A DNA stretch of 64,000 nt from Adineta ricciae (taxonomy: Eukaryota; Rotifera; Eurotatoria; Adinetida; Adinetidae). Numbering within the stretch: the first letter of the stretch is position 1; the number at the start of each line of letters is the position of its first letter. This document shows positions 12,101-22,993 of this stretch, one piece after another. The stretch is from positions 62,001 through 126,000 of the forward strand of contig CAJNOJ010000086.1 in the NCBI GenBank assembly GCA_905250025.1, written 5' to 3'. Made by a program: the position numbers and the translations under genes. Below the pieces are notes generated by a model, which searched no databases, was not told where the DNA came from, and saw nothing but the letters and a program-made list of their open reading frames with translations.

Positions 12101-13886
12101 TCAGCAAAGTCCACCAGACGGCAATGCACAAAGTAATCAACAGATGCCATTTTATTCGTCATTACCAGGACAATCGTACCAAAATCCACGGAGTTCCCAA
12201 CGAATGTTACTTTCAGTGGGTGAACAACAACCCCTTGAACAATTAGATGACCAATCAGCATCATCGTTCGATGATGAACAGGAGAATCAGGCTTCAGAAT
12301 CCACTGTACTAACACAACCAAAGCAACAATTCAATCAAGTTTATCAGCAAGCAGCGCCCTGGATCTATGGACCAGGACAAACAGATAAAGACGGATCGAA
12401 TAATCAACCATCGGATGCGTCATCGTACGGTCTACAACAAAACGGACAGATACAATCACAACCATATACACAAAACTATCAACCAGATCCATCCTCCTAC
12501 TATTCACAAGATACATCAGGACAATCTGGTCAATTGGGATCACTGGATATTCCCTATGGTAAATAAATACGAGCATCTTTTCGTTTCAAATAATTACATT
12601 TCAGTAAAATTCCGGGATATCCCTCGTACAGATTATTGAACTGATATATGCTGAGAAAATAGCACTTTCGATATCTTTTATCCTTTGTAGGAACTTATGC
12701 GGCTCCAAATGGTCGTGCACCGTTACCTGTTCCTGGAGCAAACAATCGGAAACCAAATAACGTTCTTGTTTATGGTAAACGACCTCCCTTTGATCAGTAT
12801 AATGATGACCAATCAGGACCACATCCACCGAATCAAGGTAGCAAAGAAATTATCACCCGACTATTCATTATATACAGTTGCATACTCTTTGTTTAGGTTC
12901 TCGTGTACCTCCCATTAAGCTACGTTATACAGATGAACAAGCTCCGTGTGTACTCTATTATATACGTTCAGGATCACGTCGAATTATTTCGAATTCAACA
13001 GATGATGAGAGTATCACTTGGATTGTACAGGTGCCACCAAAATATGGTTATGGTTCCATACCGACTCTAGTCAGCGCACAGAATATCGATTTTGATCAAC
13101 TAGCTGTTAACTATCTGAACCCAGATCAGAGTCCTGCACAGTTAGCCAATGGTAGTGCTTTAGAATTCATTTCAGCACCCGATGCAAACGATATTAGCAC
13201 ATTTCCTGACGATACTTTTGTTCACATGCTGGAAGTCGTTGTTGATGGAGTTACATCGCCAGCATCGCAATCTTCACTCGAAATTCGCCTGCTTGTTTGT
13301 TTCAAACCATTATCTTCATCACAGGTATATTCGAACCGCATCCTTCCGAGGAAGAGTTAGAACTAGTCCATTAAAATGACGATTATATTTCTAGTTTGAT
13401 CAATCACAGCTAACGGGTAACCAAAATCAGCAACCACCTCCGCAATTTCAAAGACCGCCTCCACCATTTCAACAATCACCTTTAAAGCCGCCTCCACCGT
13501 GGCAATCACAATATGACCAATCGAAGTTTCAATCTCAACAACCATGGCAATCTAATGTGAGTATCCAAAATATTTGGCGAAAAATATGGTTTGTTGGTTA
13601 CTGATTCTTTTGAATCTAGTCACGTACTCCACAATCGCCGAACAAACCGACATTGCAATCAACGAATACTGCTTCAGCTTCAAGTAGAAATCCTAGTGCA
13701 ACACAAAGTTATTGCAACTGCAATTGTCAATGTCCTGCTAATGCTGTCGAGCCAGTAATTCAAGGCGCCAATGTTGTTTATCAATATTTACCGGCAGTGG
13801 TGCAACAACCGCAGCAACAGAGAGGTCGCCGCCAACGACGACAAGCAGATGCTGCCAGTTCTGAATTCATTATGCGAGAAAACTAA
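9174..13886 (+). CDS. Large secreted modular protein (matrix-like, multi-exon)
   Basis: Starts with a signal peptide (MNRSWLHSSFILLLLIAVPS). In order it shows: a threonine-rich mucin-like stretch encoded by (ACA)n (about 9780-9950); a helical region (about 10065-10450); a first beta-rich module (10569-10960); a second (about 11235-11630, ending LYSVNLIICAQ); a long Gln/Ser/Pro/Tyr-rich linker (11960-12560); a third module (12900-13310, ending SLEIRLLVCFKP); Pro/Gln-rich repeats (13400-13560); a CNCNCQCP cluster; and a basic RGRRQRR site before the C-terminus. Most introns are about 50-90 nt, but one near 9345-9779 is about 430 nt. I do not recognise a named family. The module endings and the Cys-cluster plus dibasic tail match the giant gene at 39.8-52.1 kb, so both are likely extracellular-matrix or cuticle-like proteins processed by a furin-type protease (inference). 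Confidence 0.75.
9829..9854 (+). repeat. (ACA)n microsatellite inside coding sequence
   Basis: A run of ACA/ACG triplets coding for Thr in the mucin-like part of the secreted protein. Length variation would change only the Thr tract. Confidence 0.7.
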
Positions 13887-14602
13887 ACGGTTTCATCTGT
13901 TTCTTTCTTCGTTCATAGTATCTTTCAAATATATTACACGGGACGAATATCGCCTAATAAAAAGTCACGAAAAAGAATCTTCTTATTCTTTCTTCACGCT
14001 AACGATAACTCAATACTATTTCAAGTTTAGTACAAAAGTGTATACACAGTCAACATAAAAGAACTGTTTTTGAAAAGAGTTGTACACTGATACCATCCAC
14101 TTGAATCAGTCATATCGGAGAAAATGTATAGCTGATGCTGGAAAAGCAAGAGTTATGCCTTGTCCAAGTGTACGTATTGTTGATGACAAGTATTTTGAGC
14201 ACTTCTTCATGCGTCCAAGAATAATAATCATATGTCCAATAAATATCACCTGGTTGGATTTTATCTGAAAAATATACGACACATATGTGTCAGTTGATAC
14301 TAAAGATGAAAACTATATTTAAGAGATAATTGACTTCGGTCTTTGAATACTTGTCCTAGTTATAAGTTAACTTCGGAACTTGTTCTCGGAAAATATCTCA
14401 ATGGAAATAGAACTAAAGACTGACAGTGAGGCAAAGAGATACGATCTCGATTATTCGAAAGGGTTTCATCGTTTGAATTCATTGCTAACAATGTAATAAC
14501 ACTATTTCTATGTGTATAATTTTCTGGTTTCACATGGATGATTTTGAGGACATTGACGAGGCTTTTAAGCGTAACAGTACTCACATTGTTGTATTCATTC
14601 GA
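13887..14602. other. Intergenic; one open stretch of unclear meaning at about 14095-14275
   Basis: Mostly AT-rich and featureless. About 14275-14095 is open on the minus strand in more than one frame (for example GDIYWTYDYYSWTHEEV, or a frame with a short hydrophobic run) and on the plus strand, but no convincing start, splice partner or family signal is seen. Confidence 0.3.
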
Positions 14603-16745
14603 ATGAAAAGTTCTCCACACTATCTCGATCATCATTCAATGCATAGTACTTCTGATCTGATTGATATTCCACGTAAAATCAAGTAAGATCCGAAAAGAAA
14701 AGAGCAATATTGATCTACATACATCATTCAAGATCGCACACTGGTACAGCGTTCGCAATCAACTGCACACTCTGTCTATTTGCTTCTATAATCATCGGGG
14801 TGATTATTATTGCTCTTATTCCGATTTATTTACCATCTAGTGATGACATTTCCATTGATCTTAACAATAAGTAACTTCTTGCTTTTCTTAACTGTATTTC
14901 TGTACGTTTGATTTCATATTCTTCACGTCGTACATTGAATGTGTACACTTATTGTTATATCACAAGCATGACTCCGGCGAAATCATTGGCAGTCATCAAG
15001 AATTCTGACTGGTCTTATGCGGGACAAATGGCAAGTGTTTTTCCCCAATATATTGCTTATCGGATTTGATGTGTATCTGTAGGTTCAAAATTTGATTCAT
15101 TCGAAAGTCAATTCCGTTCAATTCACAAATGTAATAGACGTACGAATAATTAATTCGATCACTGAACCAAACGCGGAAAGTTTTTCATCACGATGTGCTG
15201 CGGAAGGTTGCTTACAAATCTTAGGACAAATACTCTTCCCTCTTGCTTGTTGGCCAGCATGTCGATCGCATAAGTTAGAGAAACTCCAAAATCTCAATTT
15301 CCTTCAAACACCGATGAGCATAAATCTGACTTCGACATTGAATGAGAATCATATGATTGAATTCGATACATTTAATATCGGTAAGACAGATGATTCTATC
15401 TTATGACAACGATTCAATTAATTTTTCATTGATTTAGTTGTTTTGAAAAGTAAGTAAAACAAGGATTAATGTATATTCATAGCGGAAGAAACGAAATATT
15501 CTAGATCAAAGTATCGGCGAGCAAATCGAAATGTTCTTTTTATACAATTTTTTGGAAAATCAGAACCGAACGTTTCGATTGAACAATGTTCCACTTGATG
15601 CATCAAGTTTAACGAATATAACTCATTTAGTACGTTTGAATAATTCGTTTTATGAAGTTAGTTTCTCAGAAATATAGATGTTTTCTTCATAGGTATCTGA
15701 TGCTATCTCTCAATCTCACGCAGATATTCTTGACTTTACTGTTATTCAAGCAGATATAGTCGAAGCATCCGCAACATTGAACGTCACTGTTCTGATTTCA
15801 TTAAAACCTCAATGTCTCAGCGATTGCCAACGATTACAAATAAATAAGCTAACAATTCTGCCTGAAACCACCATTTGTGCGTCAATCACTCTGACCTACG
15901 ATGGAAATACTTATGATTATAATGCTTCTCTAACTGGTAAATTCTATTCGATGATTATCAAGTTTCTACCTAGCTCATCACAATCTAGGTGTTTACCTTG
16001 GAGCATCTGGAGCGTTATCAACGAGAACTACGCAAAGCACAACAAAAGGAAAGAAAAATTTGAAGCGAGATTTGACTTTCGTCAAGAAGATCTATTCATT
16101 TATAAATAAGAAAGCATCAATATTTGAAATCAGTTACCAGTTGAATGCATCGAAATTCATAGTAGACAAATATTTCGAAGGTGGTACCATTGTCAACAGT
16201 TCCACGCTGAACGGATTATCAATCATGGTAAATACGAGAACTGTTCGTATCTATAATTGTGCCATTCTTGCTTTCAGATGCAAACAACACTATCCAATGA
16301 TTCAAACATTAATGTGACGGTTTTCAATGCTAGCATCACTGATAATAATGGAAATACATCACTAACGTTCGAATATTACTTCTTTTTTACATAAAACTTC
16401 TAAAAAAAACACTCTTATTATTTAGCGCGCATACATACATTTATACTCTACGTTTGATCGTTTATTACCTCTACCCAGTGACATGTTATACATGTGCACA
16501 AAGCAGTAACGATGCCGTCCGAAAAACACCTGTATTCGTAAAGACAATACGCGTTCGCAATGGTACATTAATTAGTATATCTCATCCACATAGTATTCTT
16601 ACGATTTGTAAGTAGATTAACATATCACACTCAATAAACATTTTCGATGTTCAAAGCACCAGCTAACAATACAACTACCATTCCATCTCCTCCTCATCAT
16701 ACTACGGAACATACAAGTACAAAACATCATCCAATCACACACTGA
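14603..16745 (+). CDS. Single-pass membrane protein of unknown family
   Basis: Eleven exons join without a phase conflict: 14603-14682, 14733-14870, 14967-15030, 15083-15380, a 12-nt micro-exon 15438-15449, 15505-15656, 15693-15936, 15989-16227, 16278-16366, 16426-16607, 16657-16745, giving about 528 residues. A short polar N-terminus is followed by one hydrophobic helix (LCLFASIIIGVIIIALIPIY), then a long extracellular-type region with many N-glycosylation sequons, Cys pairs (SRCAAEGC, CLSDC) and beta-strand-like segments (ATLNVTVLISL, ICASITLTYDG). There is no cleavable signal, so type II topology is likely. The intron after 15030 appears to use a GC donor (ATG|GCAAGT). If the weak donor at 16367 is not used, the protein ends at 16394 (FEYYFFFT). 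No family was recognised. Confidence 0.72.
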
Positions 16746-16842
16746 AATCTTTCAATACATCAGACATTTCCTTTTGCATTCTCGAATAGAAATAAAGTCA
16801 TTTTTTACATTCTTTATACTTTACAACTATTTCATAAAAGTA

Positions 16843-17961
16843 TCAAACTAGAAAATTATCTCGTGGTAAGTCACTTCCAGACTCGAATGTGCCCCATTTT
16901 TGTTTTGGTATGTCTTTGAACACTTGTTCCAGACGTTGTTGGCCGGTTTCATCATTACTATATTTGCGAATAAAAATTTTTCCAATTCGACTTGAATATT
17001 TCGCATAAATACCAGCATAGATGTCTGGATCTTTTTGAAATATATCACCGATCAACACAAATGTACGATTAACTGTGTTGTTGATGAACATTTCAATCGT
17101 GTCCGTTTTACTTTTGATGTAGTCGCTCGACATGAAAAATGAGATGAAATTCTTGTCAAGCCATGTAAAATGACGCATATGGTATGAACCAGTGGGGAAG
17201 TTTTCGCGATCGAGAAATTCACGTAAAAACGGATAAAGTTGATCAGGAGATGCAGTCAAATAGGCAAATGTAGCAGTGTACTGTTTTTGCCAATATTGAT
17301 AGATATCCGACATACCTGATACAGCTTTAAATTCACCACTAAATGTATTGATTAAAGTCTCCGTGTTTGATGTAACACCGGTGATTTTGATTGTATCGTC
17401 AATATCACTAATGAATGTTACACCATTATCGTCGCATACGTAAACTTCGCCTAGAAGGAAACCTCGATACTCTAAATACTATTTTGTGTGTTTCGAAAGC
17501 TTACCAGTTGCTCGAATATTTCGATTTGGAACCGAAGCTTGATAGAACAATTTGGCGGTATTTCCTTCGGCTTGGATGAATTGCTTCAATTCAGCATCGG
17601 TTAGTTGAAAGGTATTTTTAATTCGACCTTCGTCGTCGGTTTTCGTACACATCGATCGATTTAAACCATCGACGCATAGATCTTTGTTTTTTTCTCCTTC
17701 AGCAGTAAATAGTTTGATACGGTTGTTATCCAAATCCTTCTTGACGACTAATTCCAAAGATTTTTCCAAGATCTTTGCTTGAACATTATTTTCTTCATAG
17801 TACCAGCCCTTATTATAAAGAAGCCAATCCGTTGAAGGCACTTTCGAATGATCTCGAAACGCAGCAGTAGGAATCAGGATAATATTTTCTTTATTACGAA
17901 GAATAAATGCACTTGTTGTTGAAAGTAAACATAAACTCAAGTAGAGAAAAGTGCTAATCAT
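16843..17961 (-). CDS. Secreted App1-like phosphatidate phosphatase (DUF2183 / APP1 catalytic domain)
   Basis: Two exons (17961-17505, 17450-16843) give about 354 residues with an N-terminal signal peptide (STFLYLSLCLLSTTSAF). The second half carries the HAD-type catalytic motif ISDIDDTIKITGV (D-x-D-x-T) straight after the intron. Further family-like blocks follow: AYLTASPDQLYPFLREFL, FPTGSYHMRHFTW, RTFVLIGDIFQKDPDIY and GKIFIRKYS. In yeast App1 this domain dephosphorylates phosphatidic acid at endocytic actin sites. Here the leader suggests export or a lumenal location, so the substrate is unproven. The nucleophile and acid/base Asp pair and the later G-D-x-x-x-x-D-P-D-I-Y block look intact, so it should be catalytically competent. 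A TATA-like element lies about 45-52 nt upstream. Confidence 0.88.
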
Positions 17962-18005
17962 GATTAATTGTGACTGAATGTATTTCTCCTTCGTTCGCAG
18001 TCACC

Positions 18006-18013
18006 TTTATATA
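18006..18013 (-). promoter_or_regulatory. TATA box of the App1-like gene
   Basis: TATATAAA on the minus strand, 45-52 nt upstream of the start codon at 17961, implying a very short 5' UTR. Confidence 0.55.
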
Positions 18014-18270
18014 GTAGTCTATAATATATTCGCAAAAACTACTCATTCGTCTTGTAATTACGACGTGAGTAATCATAAGTGATATGGGCTCACTATATGA
18101 CGTCGTCACCTTGTTAGAAATCAGATGAATCACACGAAGTTTTCTGTAGTACATCAATGAGAAACCTTGCGTGGGTAGTTGCACATCAATACCAAAATGA
18201 GTATTATCACTTTTCACGTGACGTGTATAGTGGAAAATTGTACTAATAGAAAATATTAGTCATAAGGTTT

Positions 18271-18762
18271 TTATTGAAGTAGATTTTTAAAGATATCAAA
18301 AAACGATTTCCATGTTTCGATTCCTTTATTTGTCGCATCTTCACTATTACGAAGATTAGCTTTCAAATCTTCCATCAATGCATCGTTTATTTCGTTTAAG
18401 AACGTTGCACATGTACTCGTATTATTCGTCAATTTTTCTCGATTGTCTATTTGGTTGATATAAGCGAGTGTGCCAGCAAACATTCGGGTTGTTTCGTCAG
18501 TTTTTTGTAATACTTCAGTCATTTTGTCAAGACTGGTCTCAGCGCGATCGGGATGTTCAGCACAATAAGAACATATCCTCTCCGTGATTAGACCGAGCGG
18601 ATTAGTAAACACCGATGATTGCCATGGCGGCCATTTGACATCCTTCGGAGAGAATGAAGCAACAATACCAACGAAGGCACATAACTATAGAGATTCTGAT
18701 GAGAATATGATGGTAGTTTAGATGGAACTTACGAGAAGAAAACAATTTGGGACATGCATCAT
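18271..18762 (-). CDS. Small secreted helical protein (hypothetical)
   Basis: A 30-nt first exon (18762-18733, MMHVPNCFLL) joins in phase 0 to 18684-18271 across a 48-nt intron, creating a signal peptide that spans the junction (FLLLCAFVGIVASF). The mature part of about 140 residues begins SPKDVKWPPWQSS and is mostly amphipathic helix with a CSYC pair and one more Cys (STCATF). The length of 163 residues and helix content suggest a compact four-helix secreted protein. No family is recognised. A TATAAAT element sits 32-38 nt upstream of the start. Confidence 0.7.
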
Positions 18763-19186
18763 GAATATGAATGAATGCAGTTTTAAGATTTGAATTTATA
18801 TGGCTTTCATAAATCGTATGAATTAGCATTCTTTTTCCAGATGAATGACTGACAATTGTAAAAAGTTTGAAAGATTCAAGTGTGCTTTCACGCTAGATGC
18901 AAATGTGGCACTCGAATTGAGTAAAATCAAAAGTCGTCTCTTGTTTACTACGACAATTTCGAGAAAACATAAATGTGTTTCCAATTTAGTGCTGTGCTGA
19001 TCGATATTCGATGAGCAAATGTCGATTTTGAGAAAAATGAATCAATGTCCTCGTTTCCTACCTATTCATCTATATCTATCTATATCAAAACCAGATGTTG
19101 TTCTCGTTTTGACTTTGTATTGAGTGCAAGTCTGGTATCTCAGATACATCTGGTGTTATTCACTCCCATTGAAATCAATCTCGAAG
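18763..19186. other. Divergent promoter region with a short CTAT/CTATAT repeat
   Basis: Lies between the 5' ends of the helical protein gene (-) and the EGF-array gene (+). Besides the TATA-like element, a (CTAT)n-like run occurs at about 19067-19087. No coding signal. Confidence 0.45.
18794..18800 (-). promoter_or_regulatory. TATA-like element of the small helical protein gene
   Basis: TATAAAT on the minus strand about 35 nt upstream of the start codon at 18762. Confidence 0.4.
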
Positions 19187-22100
19187 ATGAAAAGATTGAT
19201 TGATCTTGTACATTTCATTATCTTACTGATTAGTTTTTATGTCAATCGATATGATTGTTCAAGAGATGACATTTCAAACGCATTTACCTATGGAACAGCT
19301 TTACCAGTAAGAAAAAGATTCGTATAAAGTCATTTATGAAAACTTGTCGATGTCTCTAGCCGTTTGGCTCAGTCGAAAAGAGTAAGATTGTGCGTCGATC
19401 AGTGACGAAAACTAAATGTAAGTTTGACTAATTATGAAAGAAATTCGTTTCGAACCAATGTCGCTGGTTTAGGCGGAAAAGATCTGACCTGTCTAAATGG
19501 TGGCAAATGCAAAGACAATCACTGTCAATGTCCAGACAATTTTATGGGACATGATTGCAGTATAGGTATAAGAAATTATTTTGCACACATTTGATCATTA
19601 GTGGACGTATTTTTTGTAGCACGATGTGACCGACATTGGTGTTCGCAAACAGGAGGAAAGTGTACCAATAAAAAAGTTTGTCAATGCTCAAGAAAATTTG
19701 GTGGACCTGATTGCAGCGGTGGTATGTAAATGTACACAAAAGATTTTGTTTTATGAAGGATGTTCTTCTTCGAAACATCAGTCAGATGCGGTAACAGTAC
19801 CACAAATAGTTTACTTTGTTTCAACGGCGGCAGTTGCAGTAATACTACGGAAACCTGCCAATGTCGTTCAGGTTATCAAGATGATGGTACAGGGTGTTTA
19901 AAACGTGAGTTATTATAGTTATTACATGTTAGAAAGATACATGATTTGAGTTCTATAGAGCAATGTGCAAACGGAGGTTCATGTTATACAAATAATGGTG
20001 TTTGCACAGATAGTGGATGTAAATGTCGATCGAACGCAACGACTGGATCAGATTGTTCACAAAGTAATTCTTTTAGTGAGGCGAAGAAGATATATGTAAA
20101 GATGGATTTATCTAGGTGTATGTGGAAAATCTGGTTTTGTTTGTTACAATGGAGGATTTTGTACGGATAACAAGCATTGTCAATGTTTGAATGGGTGGAC
20201 TGGTGTAAATTGCAATGGGCGTAAGAGAGATGATAACGATTTTATTAAGTCTAAGAACTCATTTATGTTTGTTTGCCTCTTTGAGGAAAATGTCCCGGAT
20301 TTAAGGATTTGGTCTGTTATTCTGCCTTCTGCCCAGCGATTGGTAGTGCACCAGTATGTCAATGCCCAGGACATTTAAAAGGACGAGATTGCTCTGGAAG
20401 TAAAATCATGATCTTATTTATTAGGGAATAATAAAGACATTCACTTTCATTTTGTCTTTTTTCCTAGTAACATGTGGAGATAAAGGACTAGCCTGTTATA
20501 ATGGTGGCACATGTCATGCAATGACGTCAACATGTTTATGTCTGGCTGGATTCGGTGGGCCCGATTGTCGTGCAGGTATATGAATATCTAGCTAAGCGTA
20601 AATTTATCGATTCATACTAGTTCAATGTGCCGGACATCCAAGTTTGTTTTGTTATAACGGCGGATGTCCACCAGCTAGTCATGGTCCTGATACCAAATGT
20701 ATTTGCTCAGATCAATATACTGGTTCTGATTGTTCACAATTCATGTGCAGTCATAGTGCGGTCACATGTTATAATGGTGGTCAGTGCATCGACGGACGAA
20801 CATGTACTTGTCCACCAGGATACGGAGGAACAGATTGTCGTGGAAGTAAGTAACTTTCTCAATGAAGAAAATCAGTTTATATAGATTTGATTTTAGTTCC
20901 ATGTGGCACGGGATTTTGCTATCATGATAGTAAATGTCTAATCGATCAGAAAACAGGAGAATCACAATGCCATTGCTCTGGTAATTATACGCTTTTGGAT
21001 TGCTCAGCTGAACAATGTCCAGAAAACGGTCCACTGTGTTACAACGATGCAATTTGTGAAAGAGATGATGACGGCAAATACATCTGTCAATGTGTAGGAC
21101 AATGGGGAGGAGCTGATTGTTCAGCAAGTGAGTCGTATTTTCGGAACAGTAGTAGTAAAACTATCCGATCGACTTTTTCTAAATATAGCTTCATGTCATC
21201 ACGCTCTATGTTACAATGGAGGCTATTGTGATGATAAAAATGATATTTGCGTATGTATCAATGGCTGGCACGGAATCGATTGTCGAGCAAGTAAGATGAT
21301 AGCGTATTGATATTTACATTACAGAAGTTCTTCGTTAGGAGCATGTGAACCCAACGGTCTTGTCTGTCACAATGGTGGACTATGTATCATATCAGCTAAT
21401 GCTAACTTTATCTGTCAATGTGAACATCCATGGACAGGACCAACGTGTGAAGAACGTCAGTTAAATTGAACTATACGAAAAGACAAATATTTTATTTATG
21501 ATTTCTGTTTACAAAATAGAGATTTGCGGCGTCAGTGGTCTCATATGTCGAAACAGTGGTACTTGTTCCTTGACTCACACAGATTCACATACAATACCAT
21601 CCTGTACATGCCCATTTGGCTTTGCCGGCGATGACTGCTCAGCTGTGGTATGTGGATCCGAAGGCAATGCTTGTTTTAACAATGCTTACTGCAATGAGAC
21701 CACAGGAACTTGCGTTTGTCCTCCACCACTTACCAGCGATGATTGTCGTGGCAGTAAGCAGCTTTTGCCAATAGTAAGCAGTTTTCCTACATATCAATAT
21801 TGTAGACATTTGTGGTGCTGGCACAGCAAATAGCATCGTATGTCAAAACGATGGTGTCTGCGTTCTCACCCGTGAAGGTGAATGGACATGTAATTGTACA
21901 CGTGGATGGACAGGCCCATATTGTATGTTACATTTATGTGGTGATGATTTATCGTCAAGTTTAATGTGCACACACGAAGGAACATGCGTACATTCAGCAA
22001 CAACAGGCGCTTATTCATGTTCATGCCAATCACAATGGGCAGGTATTGATTGTTCTGGTATGCGATGCTTAGAGCCCGATATAATTTGCTACAATCAAGT

Positions 22101-22636
22101 TGATTACAATCCGGAAATATGTACACCGAAAGGATGCGATTGCCTTAACGATGGATACGGAGCAGACTGTAGAGGTGTTCGATGTGGCCTTGAACCAGGC
22201 CGATGTTACAATGGAGCCGTATGTGTCGATCCGCAACATAGTCTTTGTTCTGCATGTCCACTTGGTGTAAGCGGCAGTGACTGTTCAATAAGTATTAGGT
22301 TGACTTTCTTTCGAATTAGTCCTACTTTTACCAATTTAGTGGTTTGCCCCAGTGTTAAAAGTGGCTTCTGCTACAATGGTGGTGTTTGTGTTAATGGAAC
22401 GACTTGCTTATGTGGTCATCGAAGTGAATGGTCAGGTGCTGATTGTTCAGAAAGTAAACTTTTCCAAATTATTTGTTGTTTTGCTTCGTTCGCCATATTC
22501 TTATTTTATAGAGCAATGCTCTGGAAATTATAAATGCCTAAATGGAGGTTCATGTGGTAAACATGCTTCAATGCACAAATGCATCTGTCCATCGGCATAT
22601 GAAGGCGAATTGTGTGAAAAAGTAGTCGAATATTAA
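19187..22636 (+). CDS. Secreted EGF-repeat array protein (about 21 EGF-like domains)
   Basis: Starts with MKRLIDLVHFIILLISFYV, a signal peptide, then a short linker. The rest is a chain of about 21 EGF-like modules of roughly 30-40 residues with the pattern C-x-N-G-G-x-C...C-x-C-x-x-G-(Y/W)-x-G-x-D-C. Examples are CLNGGKCKDNHCQC, CYNGGTCHAMTSTCLC and the last, CLNGGSCGKHASMHKCIC. Most introns (about 45-70 nt) fall between modules right after the final D-C-(S/R)-(G/A), so modules can be duplicated as exon units. Some exons carry two to four fused modules (for example 20620-20850 and 21925-22290). No transmembrane or GPI signal follows the last module, so it is probably secreted. Candidate roles are matrix or adhesion; this is inferred. 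The third module has an irregular CQCRSGYQDDGTGC spacing. Confidence 0.85.
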
Positions 22637-22993
22637 CTAGTCGTCCCAACAACCGCTAAACAACAAATGGAACAATTCGAAACAGAAAAACGCTAATACT
22701 TTCGTGATTTCGTATCGAATTTTGAGAACGAAAAATTGTTATAAAATATTTTCAAATTAACCGTATACACAATCCTTTTCCTAACGCACCAGCACAGATC
22801 CAATCGATATATCGTCAACATGCTCTATCAATTGACGAGAGAGTTTCTATTGTTTTCGTTTATTTAGAAGCCTTATCTTAATCTTTTCAGAAAAATAATA
22901 AATACATATTTATCAAAGAAGAGTAATCAGAATGCTTTTCTTTTCATGAGTCAAGACTAAGAAAGATAAAAAATGTCAAGTTATCAATTTATC
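22637..22993. other. Tail-to-tail spacer
   Basis: Holds the 3' flanks of two convergent cysteine-rich genes. An AATAATAAAT run near 22893 is a plausible polyadenylation signal. Nothing else is seen. Confidence 0.5.
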
